Of a stretch of 64,000 nt of DNA, positions 1-11,104 are shown one piece after another. The stretch spans positions 73,572,716-73,636,715 of the forward strand of contig OY720642.1 of assembly GCA_963169105.1 (NCBI GenBank), written 5' to 3'. Every line of letters begins with the position of its first letter. Position 1 is the first letter of the stretch. The DNA is from Ceriagrion tenellum (Eukaryota > Arthropoda > Insecta > Odonata > Coenagrionidae). The notes beneath the pieces were generated by a model. The model did no database searches, was not told the origin of the DNA, and saw nothing but the letters and a program-made list of their open reading frames with translations. Both the position numbers and the translations under genes were made by a program.

Positions 1-532
1 TATCCATTCTGCATGTGAAAAGAAACCTGCTTCTGGGTCACCAGATGACCAAGAGCTTGAAGTTTCCAAGTCACTGGAACTGCTTGAAGACAAATTTACT
101 CATGCTTTGGCTGATGTGGCTTCAACTGCAAGCATATTTAAGGAGGTCGAGAATAGAGGTTCAAATGTAGAAGATGCTTTGGAATATCTCAAGTCCCATG
201 TTAAAATAGAAAAAGTGATGGATGTGGTGGATAACAAGAATGATTCTCCCATGGATAATGAACTTAAAATTCTTAAGGCATCTAATGAGGAGATGATCAC
301 TGCTAGAATTCATTTAGAAAGAATATGTCGGGAAAATCAAGATGAGCTTCAGAAGTATCATATTGAAATGGAGGCTCTTCGTGAAAAGGTTGATAGTTTG
401 ACCTCTCAGAACACCTGGCTTAGAAATGAACTGGAGATATGTAATATTAAACTTAGGAGTGTTAGGCAAGAAACAATGGAAGAAATTAGAAGTGAATATG
501 AGAAGAAACTTGAACGCCTAAAGCTAAAAATG
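1..532 (+). CDS. NuMA/Mud-like exon (partial, coiled coil)
   Basis: Open in one frame from base 2 to a strong donor (gtgagt) at 533, ending in phase 0. The 177 residues are rich in Glu, Lys and Leu, with heptad-like spacing such as LTSQNTWLRNELEI, as expected of a parallel coiled coil. No acceptor is visible before base 1, so the exon begins upstream of the window. The opposite-strand reading frame at 100-300 is a shadow of this exon. Confidence 0.85.
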
Positions 533-1104
533 GTGAGTATTTAATCCTTTTGCTGCCAATCGGCCAATCTAATAGCTTTTGGTGCCTGTGTAAAACTATC
601 ACAGGCTACCAGTATGATAAACATATCTGCATATGGTGCAGAACTCGGTTGCTTGGGGTACTGTCAGAGGGCATGATGATGTTGCATTTTTTTTAAATTT
701 TCAATCATCATTCTCTTTTTCTTGGTTTTTCCCTCAGTCATCTTCCTCCTGGTCTTCACCAAAAGATTCTTTTGGCATAAGTTCATTTATCATTAACGTA
801 TATCACATTATTGCCATTTTAACTTAGGCTCATTTTCCAGTTCACCATTGAGCTGTTGCTACTCACTATTTTTTTCATTCTCTGCATTGTGTGTTTGACA
901 TCACCGGCCAATTTATTTTTGTTGGTATTTTTCTTTCTTAACTTTGTGCCATATTTTCTCCTCTTTGTCAGGATCCACATTTCGGGCCCATGGAAAATAA
1001 CTGGTCTTGTGTTCTGTCATAAACTCATCATAAACTTAATTGAAATGTTAAATGTAGTCTTGATTTTCTGTGATTGTGCTCTTATGATCTTGAAAACTTT
1101 TCAG
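533..1104 (+). other. Intron, no recognised content
   Basis: T-rich intron of the NuMA/Mud-like gene between a gtgagt donor and an acttttcag acceptor. Short open frames here have no family resemblance. Confidence 0.6.
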
Positions 1105-1362
1105 GAAAGTGCCTACAGGGAAGACCTAGAGAATTTTTCTCAGGAAAGTGAACGGTGCCGCCAATTAGAAGAAAGTTGTAAAAAATACCAGAATTTGCTT
1201 CTTGAGCGCCACAGAAATCTCTCTGATATGAAGTCATATCATAAAAGTCAACAGCAGAAAATGGAAAGCTTGAAGAAGAAGATTGCATTACTCGAAGAAA
1301 AACTTTTTGAGACCCAGTTAAACTTTGGTCTGGGTGATATTAATCATCATTATTCATCCGTG
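1105..1362 (+). CDS. NuMA/Mud-like exon, end of coiled coil
   Basis: The acceptor (acttttcag) is at 1101-1104 and the donor (gtaagt) at 1363. The 86 codons are in phase 0 at both ends. The translation runs from ESAYREDLENF to INHHYSSV. It is strongly charged and helical until about the last 12 residues, where the coiled coil appears to stop. Confidence 0.85.
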
Positions 1363-2889
1363 GTAAGTCCTTTTTGTTTACTGCTGTTTGACTTATTTGA
1401 TTGCAGTACCTAGTTATTTTAATGTTAATTGTATACCTTCATTTTATTATAATGCTTTGCAAAAGCTGTCCAATGAACCCTGTTATTATTGTGGATTAGC
1501 AGTATGTAATGTGGTATTGCTTATAGAGCAGGTCTTATTTGAGTAATTGGTGTAATTTTTGTTTATTTATAAATTCAAGTGAAACTTGGCATAAATGATA
1601 GAATAGAAAAAGGTTTATTGTCTTAGAAGCATTTGCCATTAACATTTGAAAAAAGGAAAAAACAATAGTAAAACAAAATGCAATAACATAAATTTGATTG
1701 AAAGTGAAAAAAGTTATGGGTATACTCTAATTAAAGAAAAAAATAAAATACAAATCCCATATCATACCCATTACTTGCTGTAGAGTAAGTTCCAATGCAT
1801 AAACAGATGCACTGAAGTTTATATGGTCCAAGGATTTATTTTCAACTAATTTTAAAATTACTACAATATGCTCTCAATGATTCACAATTTCCACTCCAAC
1901 CACCCTTTTGACCCTTGAAACCTTTTTGACTTTTTAAGTTTATATATGTTCATTTTTTTAAGTTTTGATCAATCGTCCATATTTACTCTTATGCAGTACT
2001 TAAAAGAGATAAGATGAGACCAAATCAACCCTGAGAAATGTCAAAGTGTGTCGTGGGTGTTGATGTCATATGTAGAGTTGCCACTTCTTGAAACCATTCC
2101 AAACCAAGAAAAAAAACTCGAAGATAATGACACCTTCACAAGTTTACAATTTATTTTTTTTTACCATTTCCGAATTACTTTTGATTTTGAGGAAGGAAAA
2201 CCTTTAACTTTTAAACCTTTTAAAACCTTTAACTAAGCCAATAAATAATAGACCACCCATTCTGTGCACAGCCAGACAGTTTTTAATGTTTTCTGAAACA
2301 AAACTCAATGCATTTCAGTCACTTTCATTAGAGACGCATGCTGTTTTTGTCGCATACTTTGCTATAATTTCATCAGTAACGTAAGAATATTCTCTAGTTG
2401 ATTAAAACTACCTAGGACTTACAAGGAGGAGGTGGTTGAGTGTCGAGTCCTACCTTTTACCTCCCAACCACCCAACCATGAGAGCACAATTCAATTATTC
2501 CATGTAATTCTTTTTGCTTCATATCTGGGTCAAATCTTTCTGTCCAACAATTGACTCTGAATGATTTGGACTTTTCTCATTATATCACTAACTTGTTTGG
2601 GTGAAATTGTTCCTTCCTTTACTGCCATTTCTACAGCATGTTTGTGTGTTGGAAATTTAACAAACATACCTTTTGAAAGAATGTAAGACCCACCATTCCA
2701 TAAAGTCCTGTTGAGGTCTCCTTATGACAGACACATTGTTCCAGTGCAGTGATTAATGGCTGTATTAGTGCAGTAATAGGTAGCTTTATGTGAAGCAGAT
2801 GTATTCATGTGGAGTTAATAAAAAAATAGTGAATTGGATAAGGTACTTTCTCAGTTATTGAAAACAAAAAGCAGTAATTGATGGTTTTA
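1363..2889 (+). other. Intron sequence without recognised repeat
   Basis: AT-rich intron. The only structure seen is a small palindrome around 2422-2480, where aggaggtggttg is followed by caaccaccc. No coding or transposon signal. Confidence 0.5.
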
Positions 2890-4010
2890 GCTCTGATATG
2901 GTCGAATTCACTTATGTTCCTCAAGGAAGCGTGATCAGATTGGAATATGTGTGTTATCTTTTATTCATTATCGATATTAATGACCTAAGTTCTCAAGTTA
3001 GCATTAAATTAAGATTATTTGCAGACAATATAGTTATCTACCATGAAATCGTCGAAGACACGAACTTTGAATATCTGTCATTTGACCTTAACAATGTTCA
3101 TTCGTGGCGCCAGGAGTGGGGTTTAGAATTAAATATTAGTGAAAGCACCACAGTTCACTTCCTGCAAAAGTCATCACACAAATGCCATACCTATACTGTG
3201 GGTAGAGTAAACATAAAATCTTCAGATACAGTATAAAATCTAGGAATAGCCTTAACTTCTGATACATATATCGTGGGGAAGGTCCTCGGATGAAAAAGTA
3301 AAAGAGAGATGCTACTTCGCTCTGGTTAGGCCACATTTCGAATACGCCGCAAGCATTTGGGACCCTAGTCATGAATATTTAACCAAAAAAATAAATAAAA
3401 TACATAGAAAAGCAGATGCTTCAGAAAAAACTGCTGCGAGCGAACATTAGTGTTTCACAACTTTTAGAGGTTTGAAGGTGGGAGCCTCTAGAGACTCGGA
3501 GGATACACGCTAGGCTTAGGTTGCTTGAGAAATCCAGAACTGGTGTATTTCCGAGTGACACAGAGACTATTATCATGACGCCTCACTACATCACTTCATT
3601 AAAAACTGCGATGAGTTTAGTGCTAAACATATGGGCTTCACAACTTTTAGAGGGATTAAGGTGGGAGCCCCTAGAGACTCTGAGGCTACATGCTAGACTG
3701 AGGCTGCTTTTGAAATTCAGAACCGGTGTATGTTAGAGTGCCACATAGAATATTACCATGACTCTTCACTACATTTCTAGGTTGGATGGAAGCGATAAAA
3801 TAAGAGAGACATTGCCGAACAGATAGATATAAAAACTTGTTCTTTCCGCGAACAATGAGTGACCACAATAAAAACTGAGCTCCACTAAATACACTCCCAT
3901 AATACACATTAATCCTCCCAAAAACTTATCCCTTAAATCTTTACACGGCTGGTGACCTAACATCCCCTGCACACCCCCATGTGGCGTCTCGCAGGGTAGT
4001 ATGTAAATGT
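2890..4010 (+). pseudogene. Degenerate jockey/CR1-like LINE, RT C-terminal part
   Basis: A frame at 2898-3236 reads VPQGSVIRLEYVCYLLFIIDI, NDLSSQ, KLRLFADNIVIYHE, HSWRQEWGLELNIS and TVHFLQ. These are reverse-transcriptase motifs from the VPQGS block to past the catalytic box. The box is FADN where active enzymes have FADD, so the second Asp is lost. A shifted frame continues with ALVRPHFEYAASIWDP near 3322-3370. The relic ends near 4000 in a tail like other insect LINE 3' ends (gtggcgtctcgcagggtagt). It lies inside an intron of the NuMA/Mud-like gene. Stops and frameshifts make it inactive. Confidence 0.75.
3449..3786 (+). repeat. Tandem duplication inside the LINE relic
   Basis: About 150 bases are present twice in direct order, near 3455-3600 and 3633-3786. 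Both copies contain ttcacaacttttagagg, gtgggagcc, ctagagactc and a region ending in cactacat. The copies differ by several substitutions, so the duplication is old. Confidence 0.7.
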
Positions 4011-4054
4011 ATATTCATCAAAATTAATTATTTTTTTGTTTTACTTCTTTCTAG

Positions 4055-4098
4055 ACTTCAGAACTGAATAGAAGTCAATCTGCAGAAAACATGACTAC
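4055..4098 (+). CDS. NuMA/Mud-like microexon
   Basis: A 44-base exon between a good acceptor (ttctttctag) and donor (gtaagt), encoding TSELNRSQSAENMTT with the last codon split. It starts in phase 0 after the previous exon and leaves two bases that the next exon completes. It is too short to stand alone; the call rests on splice sites and phase agreement. Confidence 0.75.
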
Positions 4099-4958
4099 GT
4101 AAGTTTATAATACTATATGAAATTATTGTTGCTCAAGTGTTTGATGTGCTTGAGAGTTAAATGGTAGTCCCTGTCTATTTCTCGCAGGGAATATATTTAG
4201 TTGATGTAAATGCTCACTCAGGCACTTCCTACAATATGGTTTTTATCATTTTACGTGTGAGTTTTAACACTTTTGTCATACACCTTTAACTTCATTTTGC
4301 TTAAAAGCATGTATTTTGTTACAAAATATCATAGAATCTTGTGATCAAATCCCAGAGTAGACTATCATACATTTGCTTACTCAAGCCCATGTCTCATGGT
4401 GCATGTTTTTCTCAGATTTTCTCTTAGCATTTTTTGAAATATTGTATCATGTGACAAAGGAGTCACATATGTGTGCAATAGTCTAAAAGTCCACATTTAA
4501 GATTGGCTCTTTTTGTTTTGAAGTTTTTTCCACCAGCAATCAGAAATCTAGAAGAATACCCAGTGTTATATGTGGAGAGGAATCAAACTGACTATAATAA
4601 CATATTTATTCATTTGGAAACTAATAATTACTGCCATTTTCATCCATTTCACAAATGTTACACATGACTTGGCAGAGTTTTCTCAGCTTGCATTTAGCTG
4701 CAACATTTTGTGATTCATAAACTATAGCTGCATAAATCGAGTTGCCCAAAGAGGCAGTTATTGCCTGATACAATTGGTGGTCTACAAATGCCATTGTTGT
4801 CACCACTATTTCCTTCCCCTTTTCTCACATCTTGGGAACTCAGAGTTATAGTTATCGCACCAGAGATGGTTTGTTATATTGCTCCGTAGAAACTTTCTGA
4901 GAAATTTTTGCCAATGGACATGAAATTTTTCTGGTACTGATACTCTTGATATGCACAT

Positions 4959-6949
4959 TAGGCCGGCCCTTATTTTTCAGAATTGAGAAAAGTTATGTTT
5001 TCCTAGTCACAAAATGATCTAAATAAGGTTTATATACACGTGCTAAAATTTGGTTACTTTAAAATAACGGGAACCCGTGCCCCAAGGGCCCTAAGTACTG
5101 AGGACCTTCAATTGAGTTTTTTGGGGCTGAAAAATCACTATCCTAATGAAAAACGTGAAAGTAAAGCCCTTTTGGGCCGAATTTCTGTTTGTTTTGACCT
5201 ATCTCTAAGCGTTTACGAGATATGGTCCGTCGTAATGCGATCCACCCTCCAGGCGATCCACCCGCACCGCGGCGCCGCTGAGGTACGGCCCGCACTACTT
5301 GCTAGAGACTTCCCCTCCACCCCCTCCCCGCCCTCGGCAGTCTTTTTTCCTGCTGGCAAGATATACATTCAAGTGGTACAGACTTGAACAGGTTGTTCCT
5401 CTTGTGACATGATTAATATTGTTAAAGCCTACATGTCACTTTTCACCCTTCAATGCCGTCCTAGGTGCTGGGTACCGACCCCTTTAACCTTACTTTTTTG
5501 CCGCCATACGGCCGCGCACCGTTTCAGCATGCTTTGTTTCAAAGTGCTCTTTATGTATAAAATATTATAAGTATGTGATACAATTGTGTATGTGAATTAC
5601 AAAGGAATGAAGGAAATTAGCGGGGCTTCCAGGGCTCCCCCAGTAGATAGAAATATTCAAGAAAGAAGAAACGAGGCAGTCAGTTCACGGATGTAGATCG
5701 ATCTGGAGAGAGAGTTAGTTCTTGAGTGTGCAAAGGATAGGAAGTACTAAGTTTTTGAGGATTGAAGGAGAAAAGTAGTGAAATAACTAGTTTATCATGG
5801 ACACACGTGACGTCATGCATCTGCTCCCAACAGTGACCTGCAGTTCCTAAAAAGACTTGTTAATTACGAAAGCGTTAACCTGGACATAGCGAAAGCGGCA
5901 CAAAAGAGGTTTTCAAACCATTTGTGGTACCTGAGCGAGGAGTTGGTAGGACTATCATTGTTTGACGGATCCCTTTCTAGGCGTGAAAAGGAAAACGTGA
6001 TACGCCGTATGAGGACATGTGAGGGAAAATGTGATGCACCGAAGAAGGCATCCTATTAGCATAAAGACCTGACTAAGCTATCTATATTAAATTTTGCCAC
6101 TACTAATTCGAGAAAGCTATTTAATATATTGGAAATATGCACTGCATTCTTTGATGTGCCCACGCGAGAGTGGGATGAACATCCTGACTACAAGAACGGT
6201 TTACAAATTATTCGGGGTCTTCAAGTGGTAAATGACTGTGCAGAGAAAGGGGTGAAACTAATTCAAGATTTTAAGTCAGTTACGAAGAAGGAAGAGAGCT
6301 TTCAAAATTTATTACAAAGTGTAAATTTTCATCGTAGCACAACCCCTAACGTGCGCAAAGACACTTTAACTGCAAAATACGGTCTGTCAGTGGAAGATTA
6401 GAAATACACTGAAAATGTATTTTATTTTGGTTAATATGTACTTAAATTCATGGACAGAGTGAACATAAATTGATCACTTTTGATTGGAAATTTTGTCATG
6501 TCAATTAAATCCTTTCTAACAAGCACATTTCTTCAGAGGCTAGAACTTGCCAGCAGGAGAAAAGACTTTGCCGAGGGCGGGGAGGAGGTGGAGGGGAAGT
6601 CTCTAGCAAGTGGTGCGGGCCGTACCTCAGCGGCGCCGCGGTGCGGGGTAGCGCCCTAGAGGGTGGATCGCATTACGACGGACCATATCTCGTAAACGCT
6701 TAGAGATACGTCAAAACAAACAGAAATTCGGCCCAAAAGGGCTTTATTTTCACGTTTTTCATAAGGATAGCGATTTTTCAGCCCCAAAAAACTCAATTGA
6801 AGGTCCTCAGTACTCAGGGCCCTTGGGGCACGGGTTCCCGTTATTTTAAAGTAACCAAATTTTAACACGTGAATAGAAACCTCAGTTGGATAATTTTGAG
6901 ACTAGGAAAACATAACTTTTCTCAATTCTGAAAAATAAGGGCCGGCCTA
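4959..6949. mobile_element. hAT-like DNA transposon with 400-bp terminal inverted repeats
   Basis: The element is bounded by an exact 8-base target duplication, ATGCACAT, at 4951-4958 and 6950-6957. It fits the hAT pattern of T at position 2 and A at position 7. The ends start TAGGCCGGCCCTTATTTTTC. The inverted repeats run 4959-5360 and 6546-6949, nearly identical and GC-rich in their inner part. Both arms encode the same opposite-strand frame, which is an effect of the inversion. The middle (about 1.2 kb) holds a plus-strand open frame at 6129-6401. No complete transposase is visible, so the copy is probably non-autonomous and fairly young. Assignment to hAT rests on target duplication and termini. 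Confidence 0.85.
6129..6401 (+). pseudogene. Unidentified transposon ORF fragment inside the hAT-like element
   Basis: About 90 residues are open from a TTG with no good start: FDVPTREWDEHPDYKNGLQI, then VVNDCAEKGVKLIQDFKSVT and KKEESFQNLL. The NDCAEKGVKLIQDF segment looks like a conserved motif of a transposon-carried protein seen in many animal genomes, but I cannot name the family with confidence. Upstream bases 5830-6120 show more broken pieces in other frames. It is probably the C-terminal end of the element's own protein, broken by stops. Confidence 0.5.
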
Positions 6950-7052
6950 ATGCACATAGAACTGTCTCATAATTACCACTTTCTTAAATTGGTTTTAATT
7001 GCTCATTCTTCCCGATTCTTTTCATGTGACATGTTATTTTCTTTATTTCAAG

Positions 7053-7180
7053 ATATTTTGCCCGAGGGGATCATGGAGGGTTAGAAAATGTGAAGTTCTC
7101 ATCTGAAAATCATCTTTACCATCCTAATTCAAGTGTTGTTTCAAGAGAGAGTGGGCGTAGCAATCTCCCTTCAGGTATGG
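7053..7180 (+). CDS. NuMA/Mud-like exon with two possible donors
   Basis: The acceptor (tttatttcaag) is at 7051-7052. The reading YFARGDHGGLENVKF..SNLPSGMG follows from the split codon of the previous exon. Two in-frame donors lie six bases apart: gtatgg at 7175 and the stronger gtaagt at 7181. Both leave the same phase, so the product differs only by two residues (Gly-Met). The segment is polar and Ser/Asn-rich with no recognised domain. Confidence 0.8.
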
Positions 7181-7769
7181 GTAAGTAGAATGCACTGTAG
7201 TGAACTGCATGGCACTTGCCTTGTGCATGTCACTGATCATCTGTAATGGGTGTGAGTCGGTTAATTCCTGCAAGTACCTTAATGGTGTGGTTTGTAAGGT
7301 ATACATTTTTAAATTTAGCTATCTTTAGTAAATAATTTTCTTTATTTAGTTACCAGTTATTTATTTCACTTTGCTGTAGATTTGGCAATTACTTCACCTT
7401 AGTGTAGATCTGTTCATTAATTCACTTTACTCTAGATCTAGGTATTAGTGTTTTGTGATGTATCAATTAGGTAAAGAAAATTAGTTAATGTTGTCTTATG
7501 AATAATGAGCTAGCTCTTTACCCCAATTTTATAATACAATGTTTATATTTGTTTATGCTGGAAGTGATGTGTATTATTAAAGATGGGATGAATTGTAGTT
7601 AGCTCAACTTCGAATACAATCAAATACCGTGAATATTCGAGTACCATATGTGTTAACGATTTATAAAATATTATCCTGAAAAATATTTGGTTTAGTGAAA
7701 AGCTACATCTACAATTAAAAATTTAAATTATTTTACTTTTAAGTTACAATATTCATATTTTATTATCTT

Positions 7770-8240
7770 TGCCCTATCTACCTGTACATTTTTCCTCCAT
7801 ACAAGGCTATACTCCATATCAAGCTCCTCACCAGCGTCTTTATTTCCTTATCCAAAGTCCCTGTCATCAGCTATCTTCCATTATTACATACTTTCTTCGC
7901 TGATGCTATTCTCCACCACATACCTTTACCACTACACCCAATTTCTTATAGTGTACCACCTAAGTGGAGTATTTTCATTATTTGGCCAGTGCGCTGGAAG
8001 AAAATGGGTGTGGTAGCAAACACACAAGGAGGATTGTAGAATTAATGAAGGAAGCATTTAGTAAAAGAAGGGAGATGATAACTGACCCTTGAGTACGGAT
8101 ATGAAGAGACTAGTGAAGAGCTTGATGATATGGAGTATAGTATTTTAATGGATAGAAATGTGGACTCTGAGGAAATACAACAAGACTAGACTACAGGATT
8201 ATGAGAGTTAGGTATGGAGGAGGATGAAGAAGGTTCGGTG
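7770..8240. pseudogene. Two head-to-head fragments of an RTE/L1-like LINE
   Basis: On the minus strand near 7780-7900 a broken frame reads DKEIKTLVRSLIWSIALYG. On the plus strand near 8000-8240 another reads RRIVELMKEAFSKRREMIT, then LMIWSI, MWTLRKYNKTRLQDYES and VWRRMKKV. Both correspond to the segment after the reverse-transcriptase core (VWSVALYG.E.WTL..., WRRM). They therefore came from the same kind of LINE and lie in opposite orientation. Many stops; no activity. Confidence 0.6.
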
Positions 8241-8469
8241 TACGGAAAGGAATTTTCATTTCCATGCTTGCTTAAAAATGAGAATAAAATTTGGATCGAG
8301 GAGTCTTTTATCACTCATCTCGATTCATCTTCATTTTCTGCCATTTGACCTTAGGAAAAAACCTCAGAAACATGATCCATGCATTAAGATCTGTGTAATC
8401 TCTTGGTATAAGTTATTTTTTTTTTCTAAGTATCCAAGAAGGGTAAAGGTTTTTTTTTATTTCAATCAT

Positions 8470-9130
8470 TCATTGGTTGTTCAATCCTAAGATTGGTTGT
8501 ATGCAGCCCTTCCCCCTTCTCTATCTAATTCTAGGTCCCTTACTCCTGGTATATCTTCCTAAGTATGTTCCTCTTTATTTGGTCCAAGAAATTATCCCTG
8601 GGTCTACCTCTGGGGACTTTTTCTTCTATTTTGCCTTCAACTATGTTCTTCACAAACCCATTGTGTCTTAGGGTGTATCCAATTCTTCTTGTTCCTCTTT
8701 TCTGTATGGTGTTCCATATGGTCCTTTCCTCTTCTACTCTTCTGTATTTATCATCATTTCTTATTTTTTCCATCCATTTTATCTTCAACATCATCCTCCA
8801 GCACCAGGTTTCAAAGGCTTCTAGTCTATTCTGGCCAGTTTTTCCAATGGTCCATGCTTCCAATCCATAGAGTGCTGCACTCCACACAAAGGTTTTCATA
8901 TACTGTTTCCTAGTTTGTAGTCCTATCTTCTTTGAGTTTGTAGTCCTATCTTCACAGCAGTTGTCTTTTTTCTCTCCTGCTCAGTCCATTTTCTTGCACT
9001 TCTCGTATGGCCTCCTCCAAGTACATGTTGAACAGTTCTGGTGAGAGGTTGCATCCTTGTTTACTCCTTAGCTAATTTTAGATTCTATCTGGCTTCCACC
9101 TTTCATTCCCTTTGTGATGATTTGCTTCCT
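8470..9130 (-). pseudogene. LINE reverse-transcriptase C-terminal fragment
   Basis: The minus-strand frame at 8540-8899 reads MKTFVWSAALYGLEAWTI.., RLEAFETWCWRMMLKIKWME, TRRIGYTLRHNGFVKNIVEG and PRGRPRDNFLDQIK. Further upstream, near 8990-9060, a shifted frame gives QGCNLSPELFNMYLEEAIRE, the RT block preceding the catalytic box. This is an RTE/L1-type LINE truncated at its 5' end, with an internal frameshift or deletion near 8910. Plus-strand frames here are shadows. Confidence 0.75.
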
Positions 9131-9515
9131 GTATAGTTGGTGGATAATTCTTCTGTCGTTGTAAACCATGCCAAGTTTTTCCAATCAAGATATCAATCAA
9201 AGCAATCAAGATATTTTGTTATTCACTTAATTTTCATTCAAAACTTAGGTTTTCAAAGACAAAATTGTCAATTTTTCTCAGTTTTTAATGGCATATTTCC
9301 TTGGCAACCTGAGAAATGGCTATGAATGGGAAAATACAACTGGCATTTTACAGCTTGTCTTATTTAATGAGTAATACAGTAGACCCCTGCTTTACGATGG
9401 GTTTGACTTACGATTGATTCGACTTACGATCTGAGCTATTTTGCGCACGCTTTTTAAAATTTAAAATTTCACCGATTTTGTTTCCACTCGCACAATGTGT
9501 TATCCATTCATAATT

Positions 9516-10578
9516 CTAAGCCTTATTTGTTAATGAAACACTTTTTGACATAGCAACATGGGTAGGTCCGTTTGGGGTGCCTGCTCCTCTTGGTCCTTCG
9601 CCTCCGGGCTGCATCCGTGGGTTGAAGCGGGGTGGTGAATGTGGTGAAGGTCTCCGTCGCTCCGGTGGTGATGGCCAGGCTGATAATGGGGGTGGAGGTT
9701 TCGGAAAGGGAGGGTAGGGGTTTCGTCCATCCGAACTTGTGTTTGGATGACTGTATTCGCGAAAGCGGGGCGAGGAAGGGGTAACTCTTGGAGAAGGAAA
9801 GGGGGAGGATAGGGATACCCGACAGTCACGAGCAAGATGGCCGTCTCGCCCACATCGGAAGCATCCAAAAGAGGGAGGGCCGCGGCAGTCGCGAGCAAAG
9901 TCTGCTGGCACCGGAAACATTGTAGATTGTCCCTCGGTGTGGAGTGGAAAGGGGGAATGTTTTCACTAGGGGGTGGGGAATTAGCAAAGTTCACACTGTT
10001 ACACGTCATAAATAAGACTCTCCCTTCACTTTCCTCTTCACGACATGCAATTGAAATCGCCTCATTTAAGGTCTTTGGCTCACGTACACGCACAAACCTG
10101 CGAATTCCAGGAATTAATCCATCTATGAATTGGTTTAATACTAAGTCGTCTAATGCTTTCTCCCTCCCCAGCCTTTCCTTTGCATCAACCACTTCCACAC
10201 GCGATCCGTCCCTTAGTTTTAGTAAACGATCAGAAAAATCGCGCACACTTTCTGTCCGCCCTTGAATACAGTTTATAAGCCCTCTTAAACTATTGGCTGC
10301 TATTGGTCGGCGAGAAAACCTTTCGGTTAGAAATGCTTTCAATTGCTCCCATGATGAATCTGCTGCACATGATTTTAAGAATTGACGAGCACTGTTCACT
10401 GTCTTAAGTTTCAAAATTATCAATTTAGTATGGTCCGACCATCGCCCAAATTCAGCAGTTGCTTCAAAAGAATCAACAAAGTCCTCAACGGTTACACCGT
10501 TCTCCCCTGAAAATTCTGGCACTAAATGCACTAGTCCCGCGGCACTCGGTGTACTCGATTGAGTTGTAGGTTCCGCCA
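9516..10578 (-). pseudogene. Ty3/gypsy-type gag fragment with zinc knuckles
   Basis: From the ATG at 10578 the frame opens MAEPTTQSSTPSAAGLVHLV, then a retrotransposon-gag capsid region (PEFSGENGVTVEDFVDSFE, WEQLKAFLTERFSRR, VRDFSDRLLKL). Near 9920 the frame breaks. A second frame (9516-9920) carries the CCHC knuckle CFRCGRDGHLARDC and a Pro/Arg-rich tail. The first frame holds the start of another knuckle (LQCFRCQQ). A frameshift inside the nucleocapsid part thus separates the two. No protease, RT or integrase follows; the sequence runs straight into Tigger DNA. Plus-strand frames here are shadows. Confidence 0.82.
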
Positions 10579-10735
10579 TTTCGATGAAAGTTCGGTCTGT
10601 GGTTTCTTTTCTTGGCACGAGAATTGTCTTATCTCTGGAACATTGACGCCTGCGAAGAGCGTTTGAATTCTCCCGCAGTACCTTGGCACGAAATCCGAAA
10701 GGACTTCTTAGTATCCCCAACCGCTGCCACCAAAT

Positions 10736-11098
10736 TGTCGTGTGCACGCGACGTGGACCGACGAGTCACTCCATGAAGCGGCACATTTTGGGGTACTTGC
10801 CAGGTTGTCAGCTGACCAGAGACCAAGAGCACTCTTCTTAAGTTTTTAAACAGGTTTTATTTCTCAGAGCACCGCTTACACAAGTTCACAATCTCTAATT
10901 CACCCCTTTCAGTAATGGCGACTCTCACAACAATCCCCCCCCATCTCCAAAACAAACCTCGTTTCTAGACTACCAGTAATCAATAAACCCTTCTCCTACT
11001 GCAGAGCCCCTTGTGTTCACAACAATGCTTCAGGCGACCTTAAACTGCGACCCATGTCGTATACCACACAGAAAACCCCAGGGTCTGTGAGAAAAACA
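10736..11098 (-). mobile_element. Putative solo 5' LTR of the gypsy-type element
   Basis: Read on the minus strand the segment starts TGTTTTTCTCACAGACCC and ends GCACACGACA, so it has TG..CA ends and is 363 bases. Directly after it comes TTTGGTGGCAGCGGTTGGGG, which begins like a primer-binding site, and the gag start is 158 bases downstream of the LTR. The far boundary (11098) is inferred, as no second LTR exists in the window for comparison. Confidence 0.6.
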
Positions 11099-11104
11099 AA
11101 GTGG

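Noticed and set aside
5040..5387. A 115-codon plus-strand frame, with a twin on the minus strand at 6656-6868.
   Set aside because: Both lie in the inverted repeats of the hAT-like element and are the same sequence read from the two arms. No domain is recognisable, and coding is not needed to explain their identity.
9837..10265. A 142-codon plus-strand frame.
   Set aside because: It is the antisense of the gag frame, which carries capsid and zinc-knuckle motifs.
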